Shown here in pieces: positions 11,201-21,779 of a DNA stretch of 64,000 bases. A program made the translations under genes and the position numbers. Every line of letters starts with the position of its first letter. Within the stretch, counting starts at the first letter, position 1. Source of the DNA: Capra hircus (taxonomy: Eukaryota > Chordata > Mammalia > Artiodactyla > Bovidae); NCBI RefSeq assembly GCF_001704415.2, contig NC_030831.1, forward strand, positions 44,624,134-44,688,133, given 5' to 3'. The notes beneath the pieces are model-generated. The model was not told the origin of the DNA and made no database searches. It saw only the letters and a program-made list of their open reading frames with translations.

Positions 11201-11395
11201 TGAAAGTGAAAGTCACTCCGTCGTGTCCGGCTCTTTGTGACTCCATGGACTATATAATCCATGGGATTCTCCAGGCCAGAATACTGGAATGAGTAGCCGT
11301 TCGCTTCTCCAGGGGATCTTATCAACCCAGGGATTGAACCCAGGTTTCCCACATTGCAGGCAGATTCTTTACCTGCTGAGCCACCAGGGAAGCCC
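11201..11395 (-). mobile_element. Bov-tA SINE
   Basis: The reverse-oriented element runs from gtgaaagtcactccgtcgtg to the head ctgagccaccagggaagccc. A 13-base TSD with one mismatch, ttatagttcttag / ttatagctcttag, is at 11188-11200 and 11396-11408. Confidence 0.95.
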
Positions 11396-11539
11396 TTATA
11401 GCTCTTAGGGTGACATTATTCTAAGTTGGGAGGATACTGTCATCTTGTCTAAGAAACCTTCCCTGATGACATCAACCCACTGTGCTCTTTCACTTTTTTT
11501 GTTCCACACAGTCAGTATCATATTGTTGTTATTGTTCGG

Positions 11540-14381
11540 TCTCTAAGCTGTGTCTAACTCTTCGCAACCCCCTGAACTGCAGCATGCCAGGCTTCTCTGT
11601 CCTTCACTATCTCCCGGAGTTTACTCAAACTCATGTCCATTGATTCAGTGATGCCATCCAACCATCTCATCTGCTGTTGCCCCCTTCTCCTCCTGCTCTC
11701 AATATTTCTCAGCATCAGGGTCTTTCCCAGTGAATCTGCTCCTCATACCAGGTGGTCAAAGTATCGAAGCTTCAGCTTCAGCAGCAGTCCTTCCAATGAA
11801 TATTCAGGGTTGATTTCCTTTAGGATTGACTGCTTTGAACTCTTTGCTGTTCAATGGAGTTTCAAGTCTTCTCCAGCACCACAGTCTACCACCAAGTCCA
11901 ATTCTTCAGCAGTCAGCATGCCTTATGGTCCAACTTTCACATGACTACTGGGAAAACCATAGCTTTGACTATATGGACCTTTGCTGGCAAAGTGATGTCT
12001 CTGCTTTTTAATATGCTCTCTAAGTTTGTGATAGCTTTTCTTCCAAGAAGCAAGCATCTTTTTTTAATTTCGTGGCTGCAGTCACCATCCACAGTGATTT
12101 TGGAGCCCATAAAAATGAAATCTGTCACTATTTCCACTTTTTCCCCATCTATTAGCCATGAAGTGATGGAACCAGTTGCCATGATCTTAGTTTTTTGAAT
12201 GTTGAGTTTTAAGCCAACTTTTTCATTCTCCTTTCTCACCTTCATCAAGAGGCTCTTTATTCTGCCATTAGTGTGGTATCATCTGCATGTCTAAAGATAT
12301 TGAAATTTCTCCCCGCAATCTTGATTCCAACTTGTGTTTCAAACAGGCTAGCGTTTCTTATGATGTACTCTGCATATAAGTTAAATAAGCAGGGTGACAA
12401 TATACAGCCTTGATGTTCTTTCCCAATTTTGAACCAGTCCATTGTTCCATATCTGATTCTAATTGTTACTTTTTGACCTGCATACGGGTTTCTCAGGACA
12501 CAGGTGAGGTGGTCTGGTATTCCCATCACTTTAAGAATTTTCCAGAAATCATTGTGATCCGCACAATCAAAGGCTTTAACATAGTCGATGAAGCAGAAGT
12601 TTCTTTGGAATTCCCTTGCTTTTTCTGTGATCCAACAGGTGTTGGCAATTCGATCTCTGGTTCCTCTGTCTTTTCTAAATCCATCTTATACATCTGGAAG
12701 TTCTTAGTTTATGTGTTGTTGAAGTCTAGCTTGAAGGATTTGGAGCATTACCTTGTTAGCATGTGAAATGAGTGCAATAGTGTGGTACTTTGAACATTCT
12801 TTGTCATTGCCTCTCTTTGGAATTGGAATAAAAACTGACCTTTTCCAGTGCTGTAGCTGCTGCTGAGTTTTCCAAATTTGCTGGCATATTGAATGCAGCA
12901 CTTTAACAGCATCATCTTTTAGGATTAGAAATAGCTCAGCTGGAATTCCATCACCTCCACTAGCTTTGTTCTTAGTAATGCTTCCTAAGGCCCACTTGAC
13001 TTCACACTCCAGGATGTCTGGCTCTAGGTGAGTGACCACACCATTGTGGTTATCTGGGTCATTAAGACCTTTGATGTACAGTTCTTCTGTGTATTCTTGC
13101 CACCTCTTCTTTATCTCTTCTGGTTCTGGTAGGTCCTTGCCGTTTCTGTCCTTTATGTGCCCGTCTTTGCATGACATGTCCCCGTGGTGCCTCTAATTTT
13201 CTTCAAGAGATCTCCAGGCTTCTGCATTCTGTTGTTTTCCTCTGTTTCTCTGCATTGTTCACTTAAGGCTTTCTTATCTTTCCTTGCCATTCTCTGGAAC
13301 TCTGCATTCAGTTGGGTATATCTTTCCTTGTCTCTTTTGCTTTTCTTTTCTCTTCTTTTCTCAGCTATTTGTAAGGCCTCCTCAGACATTGAGTTTTCCT
13401 TCTTGTACTTCTTTTTCTTGGGGATGGTTTTAGTCACCACCTCTTGTACAGTGGTACAGACCTCCATCCATAGTTCTTTAGGCACTCTGTGTACCAGATC
13501 TAATCTCTTGAAATGATTTGTCACCTACATTTTATAATCATAAGGGATTTGATTTAGGTCATACCTGAATGTCTGAGTGGTTTTACCTGCTTTCTTAAAT
13601 TTGAGCCTGAATTTTGCAATAAGGAGCTGATGATCTGAGCCACAGTTAGCTCCAGGTCTTGTTTTTGCTCACCATGTAGAGCTTCTCCATCTTCTGCTGC
13701 AAATAATATAATCAATCTGATTCTGGTATTGACCATCTGGTGATGTCCATGTGTAGAGTCGTCTCTTGTGTTGTTGGAAGAGGGTGTTTGCTGTGACCAT
13801 TGCGTTCTCTTGACAAAATTCTGTTAGCCTTTGCCCTGCCTCATTTTGTACTCCAAAGCCAAATTTGCTTGTTACTCCAGGTATCTCTTGACTTCCTACT
13901 TTTTCATTCCAATCCCCTGTAATGAAAAGAATATCTTTTTTTTTTTGGTGTTAGTTCTTGGAGGCCTTGTAGTTCTTCATAGAATTGTTCAACTATCTTC
14001 TTTGGCATTAGTGGTTGGAACATAGACTTAGGTTACTGTGATGTTGAATGGTTTGCCTTGGAAATGAATGGAGATTATTGTTTAGTTTTTGAGAATGCAC
14101 TCAAGAACTGCATTTCAGACTCTTTTTTTGACTATAAGGGCTACTCCATTCCTTCTAAGAGATTCTTGCCCACAATAGTAGGTATGATGGTCATCTGAAT
14201 TAAATTCGCTCATTCCTGTCCATTTTAATTTACTGATTCCTAAAATGTCAATGTTCACTCTTGCCATCTCCTGTTTGGCCACATTCAATTTACCTTGATT
14301 CATGGACCTAACATTCCAGGTTCCTATGCAATATTGTTTTTTACAGCATTGGACTTTGCTTTCACTACCAGACACATCCAC
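11540..14381 (-). pseudogene. BovB endonuclease/reverse transcriptase ORF, broken by frameshifts and stops
   Basis: The intact protein nicks target DNA with an APE-type endonuclease and copies its own RNA by target-primed reverse transcription. Here the frame survives only in pieces. The endonuclease N-terminus is at 14115-14381 (TWNVRSM..., GQESLRRNGVALIV). The linker is at 13153-13524. The RT entry region is at 12704-13177 (GGDGIPAELF; ALISHANKVMLQILQARLQQ). The RT palm is at 12257-12529 (HADDTTLMAE) and the post-RT region at 11937-12248. Two key changes are visible. The Glu in the endonuclease GISELKW-type motif is Lys (codon 14229-14231), and the Tyr of the YADD-type RT motif is His (near 12280-12291). 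With the frame breaks, the copy cannot make an active enzyme. Confidence 0.9.
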
Positions 14382-14574
14382 ACATGGTCATCGTTTCTGC
14401 TTTGGCTCAGCCTCTTCATTCTTCTGGAGGTGTTTCTCTGTTCTTTCCCAGTAGCATATTGGACACCTACCAACCTGGGCTGCTTATCTTTCAGTGTCAT
14501 ATCTGTTTGCCTTTTCATGCTGTTCATGAGGTTCTCGTGACAAGAATACTGAAGTGGTTTGCCATCCCCTTCTC

Positions 14575-14599
14575 TGCTGCTGCTGCTGCTGCTGCTGCT
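14575..14599. repeat. (TGC)8 trinucleotide microsatellite, tail of Bov-A2
   Basis: Twenty-five bases of TGC repeat form the Bov-A2 3' tail (AGC on the element's own strand). Such tails are a known source of bovid trinucleotide microsatellites. Confidence 0.95.
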
Positions 14600-14840
14600 A
14601 AGTCGCATCAGTCGTGTCCGACTCTGTGCAACCCCATAGACAGAAGTCCACCAGGTTCCTCTGTCCCTGGGATTCTCCAGGCAAGAACACTGGAGTGGGT
14701 TGCCATTGCCTTCTCCAATGCATGAAAGTGAAGTCGCTCAGTCGTGTCCGACTCTTAGCGACCCCATGGACTGTAGCCTACCAGGCTCCTTCATCCATGG
14801 GATTTCCCAGGCAAGAGTGCTGGAGTGGGGTGCCATTGCT
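14575..14840 (-). mobile_element. Bov-A2 SINE inserted in BovB
   Basis: Two Bov-A units joined by tgcatgaaagtgaagtcgct lie in reverse orientation. They begin with the typical trinucleotide tail and end at tgccattgct. BovB text is interrupted around it (gccatccccttctc ... agtggaccac). No clean TSD remains. Confidence 0.93.
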
Positions 14841-15354
14841 AGTGGACCACAGTTTGTCAAGCCTCAACTGGCAGAGATATGTCCTTCAGCCACTCCATGC
14901 AGATGGATGACATGCCCAGCACCCTGGTTGTCCCACTGCTGATTCCCGTTGAGTGTGTAAACCTTCACCAGCTGTTGGATGTTGGTCAGTATGCCACTTG
15001 TGGACCAAGGCAGAGGCCCTGCATCATACTGTTGGTAATACAGATTTTGTCATATCTCACTCTTTCCATTTTTCATTCTGTTCAAATCAGCATATATTTC
15101 AATTACCTGTAATGTCGCATATACATTTTTTCACTATAGTAACTCTAGAAATTTATCAAAGCAAAAGGCTTTGAGTCATATTGCTCTCATAACCTGCTGT
15201 GCTTTTGGAACAAGATGCTGACCCACAATTGCTGACCAGGAATTTGTTGACTGATTTACTGCCACCATGATTCTCTTTCTCATAGAGTTTGCATGATTTG
15301 CAGTTATTTGAAGGGATGACATTGCTGGAAAAGATAGGACTAGCATGACTGAGA

Positions 15355-15549
15355 GATTTATTAGTATCTGGAACTGTCTTGTAAAGCCTTCTGTGACTCC
15401 ATTGTGCCCTAGGCAAACTTGGCCACTCTGTTCTCTGTATTCTGTCTCTTCCCCCTACACACTTGGTTGCCCTCCTTCTCCAGTTATTTGTCTACTTAAT
15501 TATATCACCAGTGTTGATAACGGGGCCTGGCACATAGTTGACACTTAAT
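15355..15549 (+). mobile_element. L2 LINE 3' end, left piece
   Basis: The L2 order is visible: aaagccttctgtgactccat, agttatttgtctacttaatt and cctggcacatagttgacact. It is split just before its terminal AATAAA-like tail by a Bov SINE, and resumes at 15660. Confidence 0.75.
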
Positions 15550-15659
15550 GCCTGCATGCATGCTCCATTGTGTCTGACTCTGCGACCCCATATACTGCAG
15601 CTGCCAAACTCCTCTGTCCATAGAATTTTCTAGGCAAGAATAGTGAAGTGGACTGCCAT
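15550..15659 (-). mobile_element. Bov-A-type SINE fragment inside L2
   Basis: Only the Bov-A body is present (tccattgtgtctgactctgc ... agtggactgccat), with no tRNA-like head. A 5-base repeat, ttaat, at 15545-15549 and 15660-15664 fits a short target duplication. Confidence 0.8.
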
Positions 15660-15690
15660 TTAATAAACCTTTGTAAATGAATGCATGTTA
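15660..15690 (+). mobile_element. L2 LINE 3' tail, right piece
   Basis: The text aataaacctttgtaaatgaa is the L2 terminal tail displaced from 15549 by the SINE. Confidence 0.7.
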
Positions 15691-16074
15691 AAGAATTAAT
15701 TAGTGAATATTGAGCTTTTGGAGCTCAGATGGTAGTTCAGGTTGAGAAGGAGGGGCAAATTTGGTTGCAAGTCTGGCAGGTTCCTTGGTGAGTAATGGTT
15801 AGCAGACCTGACTTGCTGGAATCCTTTGTTGAGTTTATCTGGGTCAGACCTTCTTGGATGGTCCTCTTTTGTGATCCAGCAGAAACTACAGGACCCAGCC
15901 TTCTTGGCTTATTGCCTAGCAAACAATATGTTAGTCTCTACAACATGTTAGTGGATTGATTGCTGAGGTGAATATGCCCACTTGGACACAAATGGTTACT
16001 TGGTTACCTGCTGTAGGAGTGGAAACACTGGCAGTCTGGTTTCTCCATGATATGTAGACTCATATAGGCTGTCT

Positions 16075-16077
<3 letters not shown>

Positions 16078-16126
<49 letters not shown>
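16078..16126. repeat. (CA)24 microsatellite
   Basis: A pure CA run of about 49 bases follows gtctgcg. It is likely polymorphic in length. Confidence 0.97.
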
Positions 16127-16127
<1 letters not shown>

Positions 16128-16199
16128 ATATACCTCTAATAATTTGCTTGAGAGTACATTGTGCTTACTTGTTAAAGGCCACAAGATGTAGTATAAAAT

Positions 16200-16325
16200 C
16201 CATTGCGTTCAAAATTAGAAGACACAGATTCTACTTCCAAGTCTGGTCTTTCCTGAGTGTGTCACCTTAGCAAAGTCACTTCTCTGTTTCCAGCTTCTGT
16301 CTGTAGGATAAATGCATACACTGCA
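16200..16325 (+). mobile_element. MIR SINE fragment
   Basis: The order acagattctacttccaagtc, accttagcaaagtcacttct and ctgtaggataaatgc fits diverged MIR. Confidence 0.55.
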
Positions 16326-17186
16326 TGATCTCAGAGTTAAAGCTGGGAATTTCCAAGGATAGAATGGGTTGCTACTGAAATCAGTGAGGTTCCAGTTGCT
16401 GGTGGTGTTTTGTAGTAGGAATTCTGTGCCTTAGAAGTGTGGTATTGTTAGAAGACCATCAGAGCCTTTCCAGTCTGAAACTCTGCTGTTATAACTTTCA
16501 GCTGGTTTGAATTGCGTTGGCATGAGCCAAACTGATGTCAGGAGAGGGAGAGGGATTACATTTTTTGCAGCGTACCACTCACAAGTGAATTAATTACCTG
16601 CCACGGCTGTTTTGATAGTGACAATGTCGTCTCCATTGTGTGTCGCTTTTCGAATTCTTTTTTCAGCCTTGTTAATTGTTGGGCATCTGTATATCCAGAA
16701 GCACACACAGCTCCACAAGCTCTTATGCCCATGCCCTTTCTCTTTACTCCTTTGACAGCCTGGCTCACGGAGCCCCTTAGGACTTGCCATTTAAACTGGG
16801 GCCACGGAGCCCTGCACCTTGTCCTTCTGCAGGAGGCTCAGTTACCACTCCAGCGCCACTCAATAATTCAGTTGCCCTTGTGTGGAGAGTGATGTTCACT
16901 TTGTAGTCATATGTGTCTTGTGTTGATCTCTTTTCATTAACTCAGCAATCCTGTCCTCGCATCTGTGCTGCCAGAGACCTTTATTAACATTAAAATACTT
17001 CTGAAGCGTCATAATCCTAAGAGCAAAATTATGACATTGATTATATTTATTTGATTTTGTCTTCCTGAACGCATAGGAGAACGAAGTTATATAGTAAGAA
17101 TAAATATTTGTGTTTGCAAGAACATACATAGGTTCGTGTGCACACATACAAACACATACCTACACATGGACACAGAGTCGCAACTT
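16326..17186. other. Unassigned sequence with scattered CpG
   Basis: No repeat family or exon is recognised. The part from about 16560 to 16800 retains several CpG dinucleotides and lacks obvious repeats, so it is a modest candidate for conserved non-coding DNA. Confidence 0.4.
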
Positions 17187-17912
17187 CGGTTTAATTTCCT
17201 ATTGCTGCTGTAACGAATTACCACGAATTTAGTGGCACAAGACAAAACAAATTTATTACCTTAGAGTTCTGGAGATCAGAAGTCCGAAACAGGACTCCCT
17301 GGGCTAAAATCAAGTGTTGGCAGAGTTACAGTCCTTCCGAATGCTTTAGAGGAGAACGTTTTCTTTCCCAGATTCTAAAAGCAGTCTGCATTCCTTGGCT
17401 AACTGCTCCATTTTTCTGTCTTCAAAACCAGTAATATCCGTTGGGGTTCTCCTCATACCCATCTTCCTCTGAGAGTACTTTCCTCTTTTACTTTTAAGGA
17501 GCTTTCTGAGAGTTTATTGGGCCTACCTGGTTAATCCAGGGTGCTTTCCCTGTTTTAACGTCAGCTGATTGATTAGTAGCTTTAATTATATCTACAATGT
17601 TGATTGCCCATTGCCATGTAACATAAATACAGGTTCTGGAAATTAGGATGTGGGACATTTTTGGGGAGGGGCAGTCTTTATTCTGCCTGTGCTCAGTTGC
17701 TCAGCCATGTCTGACTCTTTACAACCCCATGGACTGTTGCCCATCAGGCTCCTCTGTCCATGGAATTCTCCAGGCAAGAATACTGGAGTGGGTTGCCAGT
17801 CCCTTCTCCAGGGGGTCTTCCTGACCCAGGGATGAAACCCAGGTCTCCGGCACTGCAGGCAGATTCTTTACCATCTGAGCCACAAGGAAAGCCCGTTATT
17901 CTGCCTACCATA
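17187..17912 (-). mobile_element. MaLR LTR (MLT1-type), solitary, split by Bov-tA
   Basis: In reverse orientation the LTR runs from ttaatttcctattgctgctg, through tggagatcagaagtccgaaa and gggctaaaatcaagtg, to aggttctggaaattaggatg and the end ttattctgcctaccata. This is the MLT1-type mammalian-apparent LTR retrotransposon LTR. No gag or pol sequence is beside it, so it is a solo LTR left by recombination. Bases 17689-17895 are a later SINE. Confidence 0.85.
17689..17895 (-). mobile_element. Bov-tA SINE inside the MaLR LTR
   Basis: The reverse-oriented element runs from gtgctcagttgctcagccat to ctgagccacaaggaaagccc. The 11-base TSD ttattctgcct is perfect at 17678-17688 and 17896-17906, and its two copies restore the LTR end exactly. 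Confidence 0.96.
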
Positions 17913-18524
17913 CCTTATTGTAGTAGTGGTAATAACTTGGGTTAACAGAACATCAACAGTCTTACCTTGCCTTCACCTCCTGTCTGTGACTACACCCCTA
18001 AGCACAGTCCTTTACACTTGAAAATGAAAATAGTTGTGTTTTGTTTAATCAGATTTGGTATAATTTGTGGAACTGTTGGAGTCATAACATTTTAAAGATC
18101 TGTTTTAATACTAAGATATTTGTATATATGTAAAATGTCTAAATATTTTCATTCATCAGAGGTTCTGCAAAATCTCTTTTTCATTGTCAGTGATATCTGA
18201 GTTTGGATTCAGGTCCTTTACATTTAAAGTATTCTGAAAAGGGTAATTTGCCTTTGTTATTTAATCAAATGGATAAAGATACAGAAGAGGTTGGCAGTGT
18301 GTTCATTAAACTTACAAAATCATATATTAGGTCATAGTCCAATAAGTGTGCACTGTATCTTGGCTGGTGTCTGAAGCCCGGGTTGGAGTAATTCTAGTTG
18401 CTGAGCAATGACTTGACACTCGTGGAGCTGCAGGCGCACATGTGGGGAGTGGGGAGTTGCCCTGCGACCTTCTATGATGATCAGAAGAATAGAGTCTAAG
18501 GAATAGACTTTGGTCAGAAAAATA
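17913..18524. other. Unassigned sequence
   Basis: No gene or repeat family is recognised before the L1. Confidence 0.4.
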
Positions 18525-19980
18525 GTTTGGTACTGTCACAGAAACTGAAATATAGATCAATGGAAAAAGATAGAAAGCCCAGGGATAAACCCGCACACCT
18601 ATGGACTCCTTATTGTTGACAGAAGTTGAGAATATTCAGTGGAGAAAAAGACAGCCTCTTCAATAAGTGGTGCTGGGGAAACTGGACTGCTCCATGTAAA
18701 CTAATTGGAATACTTCCTAACACCATGCACAAAAATAGACTGGAAATGGCTTAAAGACTTGAATGTAAGGCCAGAAACTATAAAACTCTTAGAGGAAAAC
18801 GTAGACAGAACACTGACATAAAGATCCTCTTTGACCCACTTCCTAGAGTAACATAAGTAAAATAAAAAATAAACAAGTGGGGCTTTATTAAACTTAAAAG
18901 CTTTTGCACTGTAACCAAGGTGAAAAGACAGCCAGGTCAGAATGGGAGAAAGTGGTTTCAAATGAAGCAATTGACAAAAGATTAATTTCCAAAATATGCA
19001 ATCAGCTCATACAGCTCAATATCAGAAAAAAACAAAAAAATTCACTCAAAAAATGGACAGAAGACCAAAACACACTTTTCTCCAAAGAAGACTCACAGAT
19101 AGCCAGGAAATACATGAAAAAGTGCTCAACATCACTCATTGTTAGAGAAATGCAAATCAAAACTACAATGAGCTATCAGCTCACACCAGTCAGAATGGTC
19201 ATCTTCAAAAATCTACAAACAGTAAATGCTGGAGTGAATGTGGAGAAGAGAGAACCCTCTTGCACTGTTCTTGGGAATGTAAATTGATTCAGCCACTATG
19301 GATAACAATATGGAGATTCCTTAAAACCTAGGAATAAAACTACTATATGTCCCAACAATCCCCCCATGAGAAAGCTGTAATTCAAAACGATGCATTGTAC
19401 CCCTCTGTTCATTGCAGTACTGTATACAATAGCCAAGACATGGAAGCAACCTGTATGTCCATCAACAGATGAATGGATAAAGCTGTCGTACATATATACG
19501 ATGGAATATTACTCAGCCATGAAAAGGAACCAGTTTGAGTCAGTTGAACTGAGGTGATGAACCTAGAGGCTGTTATACAGAGTGAAGTAAATCAGAAAGA
19601 GAAAAACAAACATCATATATTAACATATATATGGAATCTAGAAAAATGGTACTGATGAACCTATTTGCAGGGCAGGAATTGACACACTGATGTGGGGAAA
19701 GGATTTGTGGACACAGCAATGGAAGGAGAGAATGGGATGAATTTTGAGAGTATCATTGAAATATACACTTTTCCATGTGTAAAATAGCTGGTAGAAAGTT
19801 ACTGTATAACATGGGGGATTCAGCACAGTGCTCTGTGAAGACCTACAGGGGTTGGATTGGGGAGAGAAGGGAGGTTTAAGATGGAGGGCATATGTGTATA
19901 CTTATGTTGTTGTACAGCTGAAACCAACATAACATTGTAAAGCAGTTATCCTCCAATTAAAAATAAATTAAAAAAATGAT
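18525..19980 (+). mobile_element. L1 LINE, 5'-truncated (ORF2 C-terminal third plus 3' UTR)
   Basis: L1 ORF2 text starts near gtttggtactgtcacagaaa and includes gtggtgctggggaaactgga. A 127-codon frame at 18904-19287 shows SKICNQLIQLNIRKKQ, KKCSTSLIVREMQIKTTMSY and VEKREPSCTVLGNVN, the ORF2 C-terminal region. The UTR ends ttatcctccaattaaaaata near 19980. The frame is broken upstream by frameshifts, so no protein is made. The 5' truncation is typical of L1 integration. Confidence 0.92.
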
Positions 19981-20330
19981 ACAATGATGATACTTATTCG
20001 CAAAACAGAAGGAGACTCATACATAGAAAACAAACTTACGGTTACCAAAGGTGATAGTGAGGAGGGGTTGGGGAGAGATAAATTAGGAGTTTGGTATTAA
20101 CATTACTATATATAAAATAGATAAATGTCAAGGACCTACTGTATAGCACAGGGAACTGTATTCAGTATCTTGTAATAATCTATAATAGAATAGAATCTGA
20201 AAAAGAATATATATACACACACACATATATATATGACTGAATCACTTTCTTATACACTTGAAACTAACACAAGATTGTAAATAAACTATACCTCAATAAA
20301 AGTGGTTAAAAATAAAAATTAAAAAAATGA
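19981..20330 (+). mobile_element. Second L1 LINE 3' UTR, directly after the first
   Basis: The text cgcaaaacagaaggagactc, tagcacagggaactgtattc and ttgtaaataaactatacctc is an L1 3' UTR, closely similar to the L1 end at 950-1085. It starts right where the previous L1 tail stops, with an AT/AC-rich stretch at 20208-20234. Confidence 0.85.
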
Positions 20331-21055
20331 AAATAAATCTTTGGATCATCCCCTCCACACACAGAAAAAGAAAGGTAATACATTTCACCTTTACACTAAG
20401 GGTCACATTATACATTTTATATACTGTGGTCATCACAGCAGGAAAGGAAACAGCAAGAAAGCTGATATCAGTATAGTTGAGGACTGCCACTGTTTTAACT
20501 GTCATCAATTACTTCATCTCCTCATGTTTGGAATAGAAGTGGTTCCTGCTCTGTTTATCTCAAGAATTAATATAGAGACCACATATAGTGTGAATGTACT
20601 TTGAAAGTGTCAAGTATTGAATTTCCAATACTTCAAAAGAAAGAGGAACAGAAAGGGAGAGGGAGAATTGATATGAATTAATTTACTCTCTGACCCTGTG
20701 GTTTTCACTACGTTTGCCCATGGATGCTGGAAAAAGAGAGACTCTCTTTGTTTAGAGTTACAAATCCTGCACATGAGTTGATGTTTCATTAATTGGTGGG
20801 ACATCATTCCTGGGATGGAGTTTGAGTGTAGGATAGAAGGCATGTATGGTTGGTTAGGGTGAGCTCAAGTTGTAGGATCTGTTATCAATTTAAGCATTTT
20901 CAATTGTTTTGAGTTTAGTGTTTTATCTCAACATTCTACATTCACAAAACTTTATTGGATGGTTCTATAGGCAAGTTAAACCTGTACTTAGATAAATTGG
21001 AACTTACATTTTGATTTTTCTTTATTCTTGTATATGTGGAGCCCTACTATATTCT

Positions 21056-21127
21056 GGGGCTTCCCTGGTAAAATTGGTAAAGAATCTGCCTGCAAAGAAG
21101 GATCCTGCTTGTAATGCAGGAGACACC
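21056..21127 (+). mobile_element. Bov-tA head fragment (tRNA-like part only)
   Basis: The text ggcttccctggtaaaattgg, aaagaatctgcctgcaaaga and gtaatgcaggagacacc matches the tRNA-Glu-like head, after which the Bov-A body is missing. A small internal insertion separates the two head parts. Confidence 0.8.
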
Positions 21128-21252
21128 ACCATTGTACCTTAAAGTGCAGGCTGGTAGATTCTAAGATCATAGAATGTTAGAGATTGGAGTGACTTAAACA
21201 TTGTCTGGCCCAGAGGACTTTTTTAAAATTAAAAAAAAAAAGGCAAAAATTG

Positions 21253-21480
21253 GGCATTCATTCAATGTGATATAATATTTTCATTCAATCAGGGAATATT
21301 TTAGAGTACCTGTTCTGTGCCAAGCTTTGATCTTAGTGCTAAATATACCAAGATGAGAGACTCAGTGCCTGCCTGTGAGGAATTCTTGGTCCTTAGAGGA
21401 GATAGGTATTAAACAATTAGTGTTCAGTGCTCCTGCTGGGTCTGGCTGATAGGAGGATATACAGGATAAACCGAGAACAA
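21253..21480 (-). mobile_element. L2 LINE 3' part
   Basis: Reversed L2 signatures are present: cattcattcaatgtgatata, acctgttctgtgccaagctt and gcctgcctgtgaggaattct. No frame remains. Confidence 0.7.
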
Positions 21481-21743
21481 ATAGGAAATGTCCTTAAGAT
21501 TGCCTGAGGGTAAAAAAACAAAGCTAAGTGTTTTGTATCTCTTTTCTCTAGATAAATAAAATAAGACTAGGTCCATAAGAGACTAGCTCTTATTGCTTGC
21601 CCAATCAGAACCTCTTTTCCTTTTTCATTCTCTGTCAACCTATGATCCTGGAAGTCTAAGATCTATTTTTTACCATCGTCCTTCTTATTGTTATTATTTA
21701 TGACGGTCATTGTTTTAACTGCTCCAAGGAGATAATTGCCTTA

Positions 21744-21757
21744 GTTGCTAAGGCAAC
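21744..21757. promoter_or_regulatory. RFX-type X-box (GTTGCTAAGGCAAC)
   Basis: Two perfect inverted half-sites, GTTGC and GCAAC, are separated by four bases. This is the arrangement bound by RFX-family winged-helix factors, which regulate ciliary and MHC class II genes among others. It lies 13 bases upstream of a TATA-like tataaga at 21771. The motif match is direct; binding in vivo is inference. Confidence 0.55.
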
Positions 21758-21770
21758 CCAACATATTGGG

Positions 21771-21779
21771 TATAAGAGC
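21771..21779 (+). promoter_or_regulatory. TATA-like element downstream of the X-box
   Basis: The bases tataagagc sit in a CG-richer flank just after ggg. A TATA-like string alone is weak evidence; it is listed for its closeness to the X-box. Confidence 0.25.

Larger units (their letters stand above)
11519..14984 (-). mobile_element. BovB (RTE-clade) LINE, apparently near full length, interrupted by Bov-A2
   Basis: The minus strand reads as BovB from a 5' region beyond the Bov-A2 through endonuclease and reverse transcriptase to a 3' end with the (AACAATAACAAC)-like tail (ttgttgttattg at 11523-11534). Removing the ~265-base Bov-A2 leaves about 3.2 kb, the usual BovB length. A candidate 8-base TSD, gtcagtat, is at 11511-11518 and 14985-14992. 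The stretch 14842-14984 is the least certain part. BovB is the proposed mobilising partner of Bov-tA and Bov-A2. Confidence 0.9.

Noticed and set aside
17187..17912. Proviral genes beside the LTRs
   Set aside because: Only LTR sequence is present here and at 30025-30174; I saw no gag, pol or env reading frame in the flanks.
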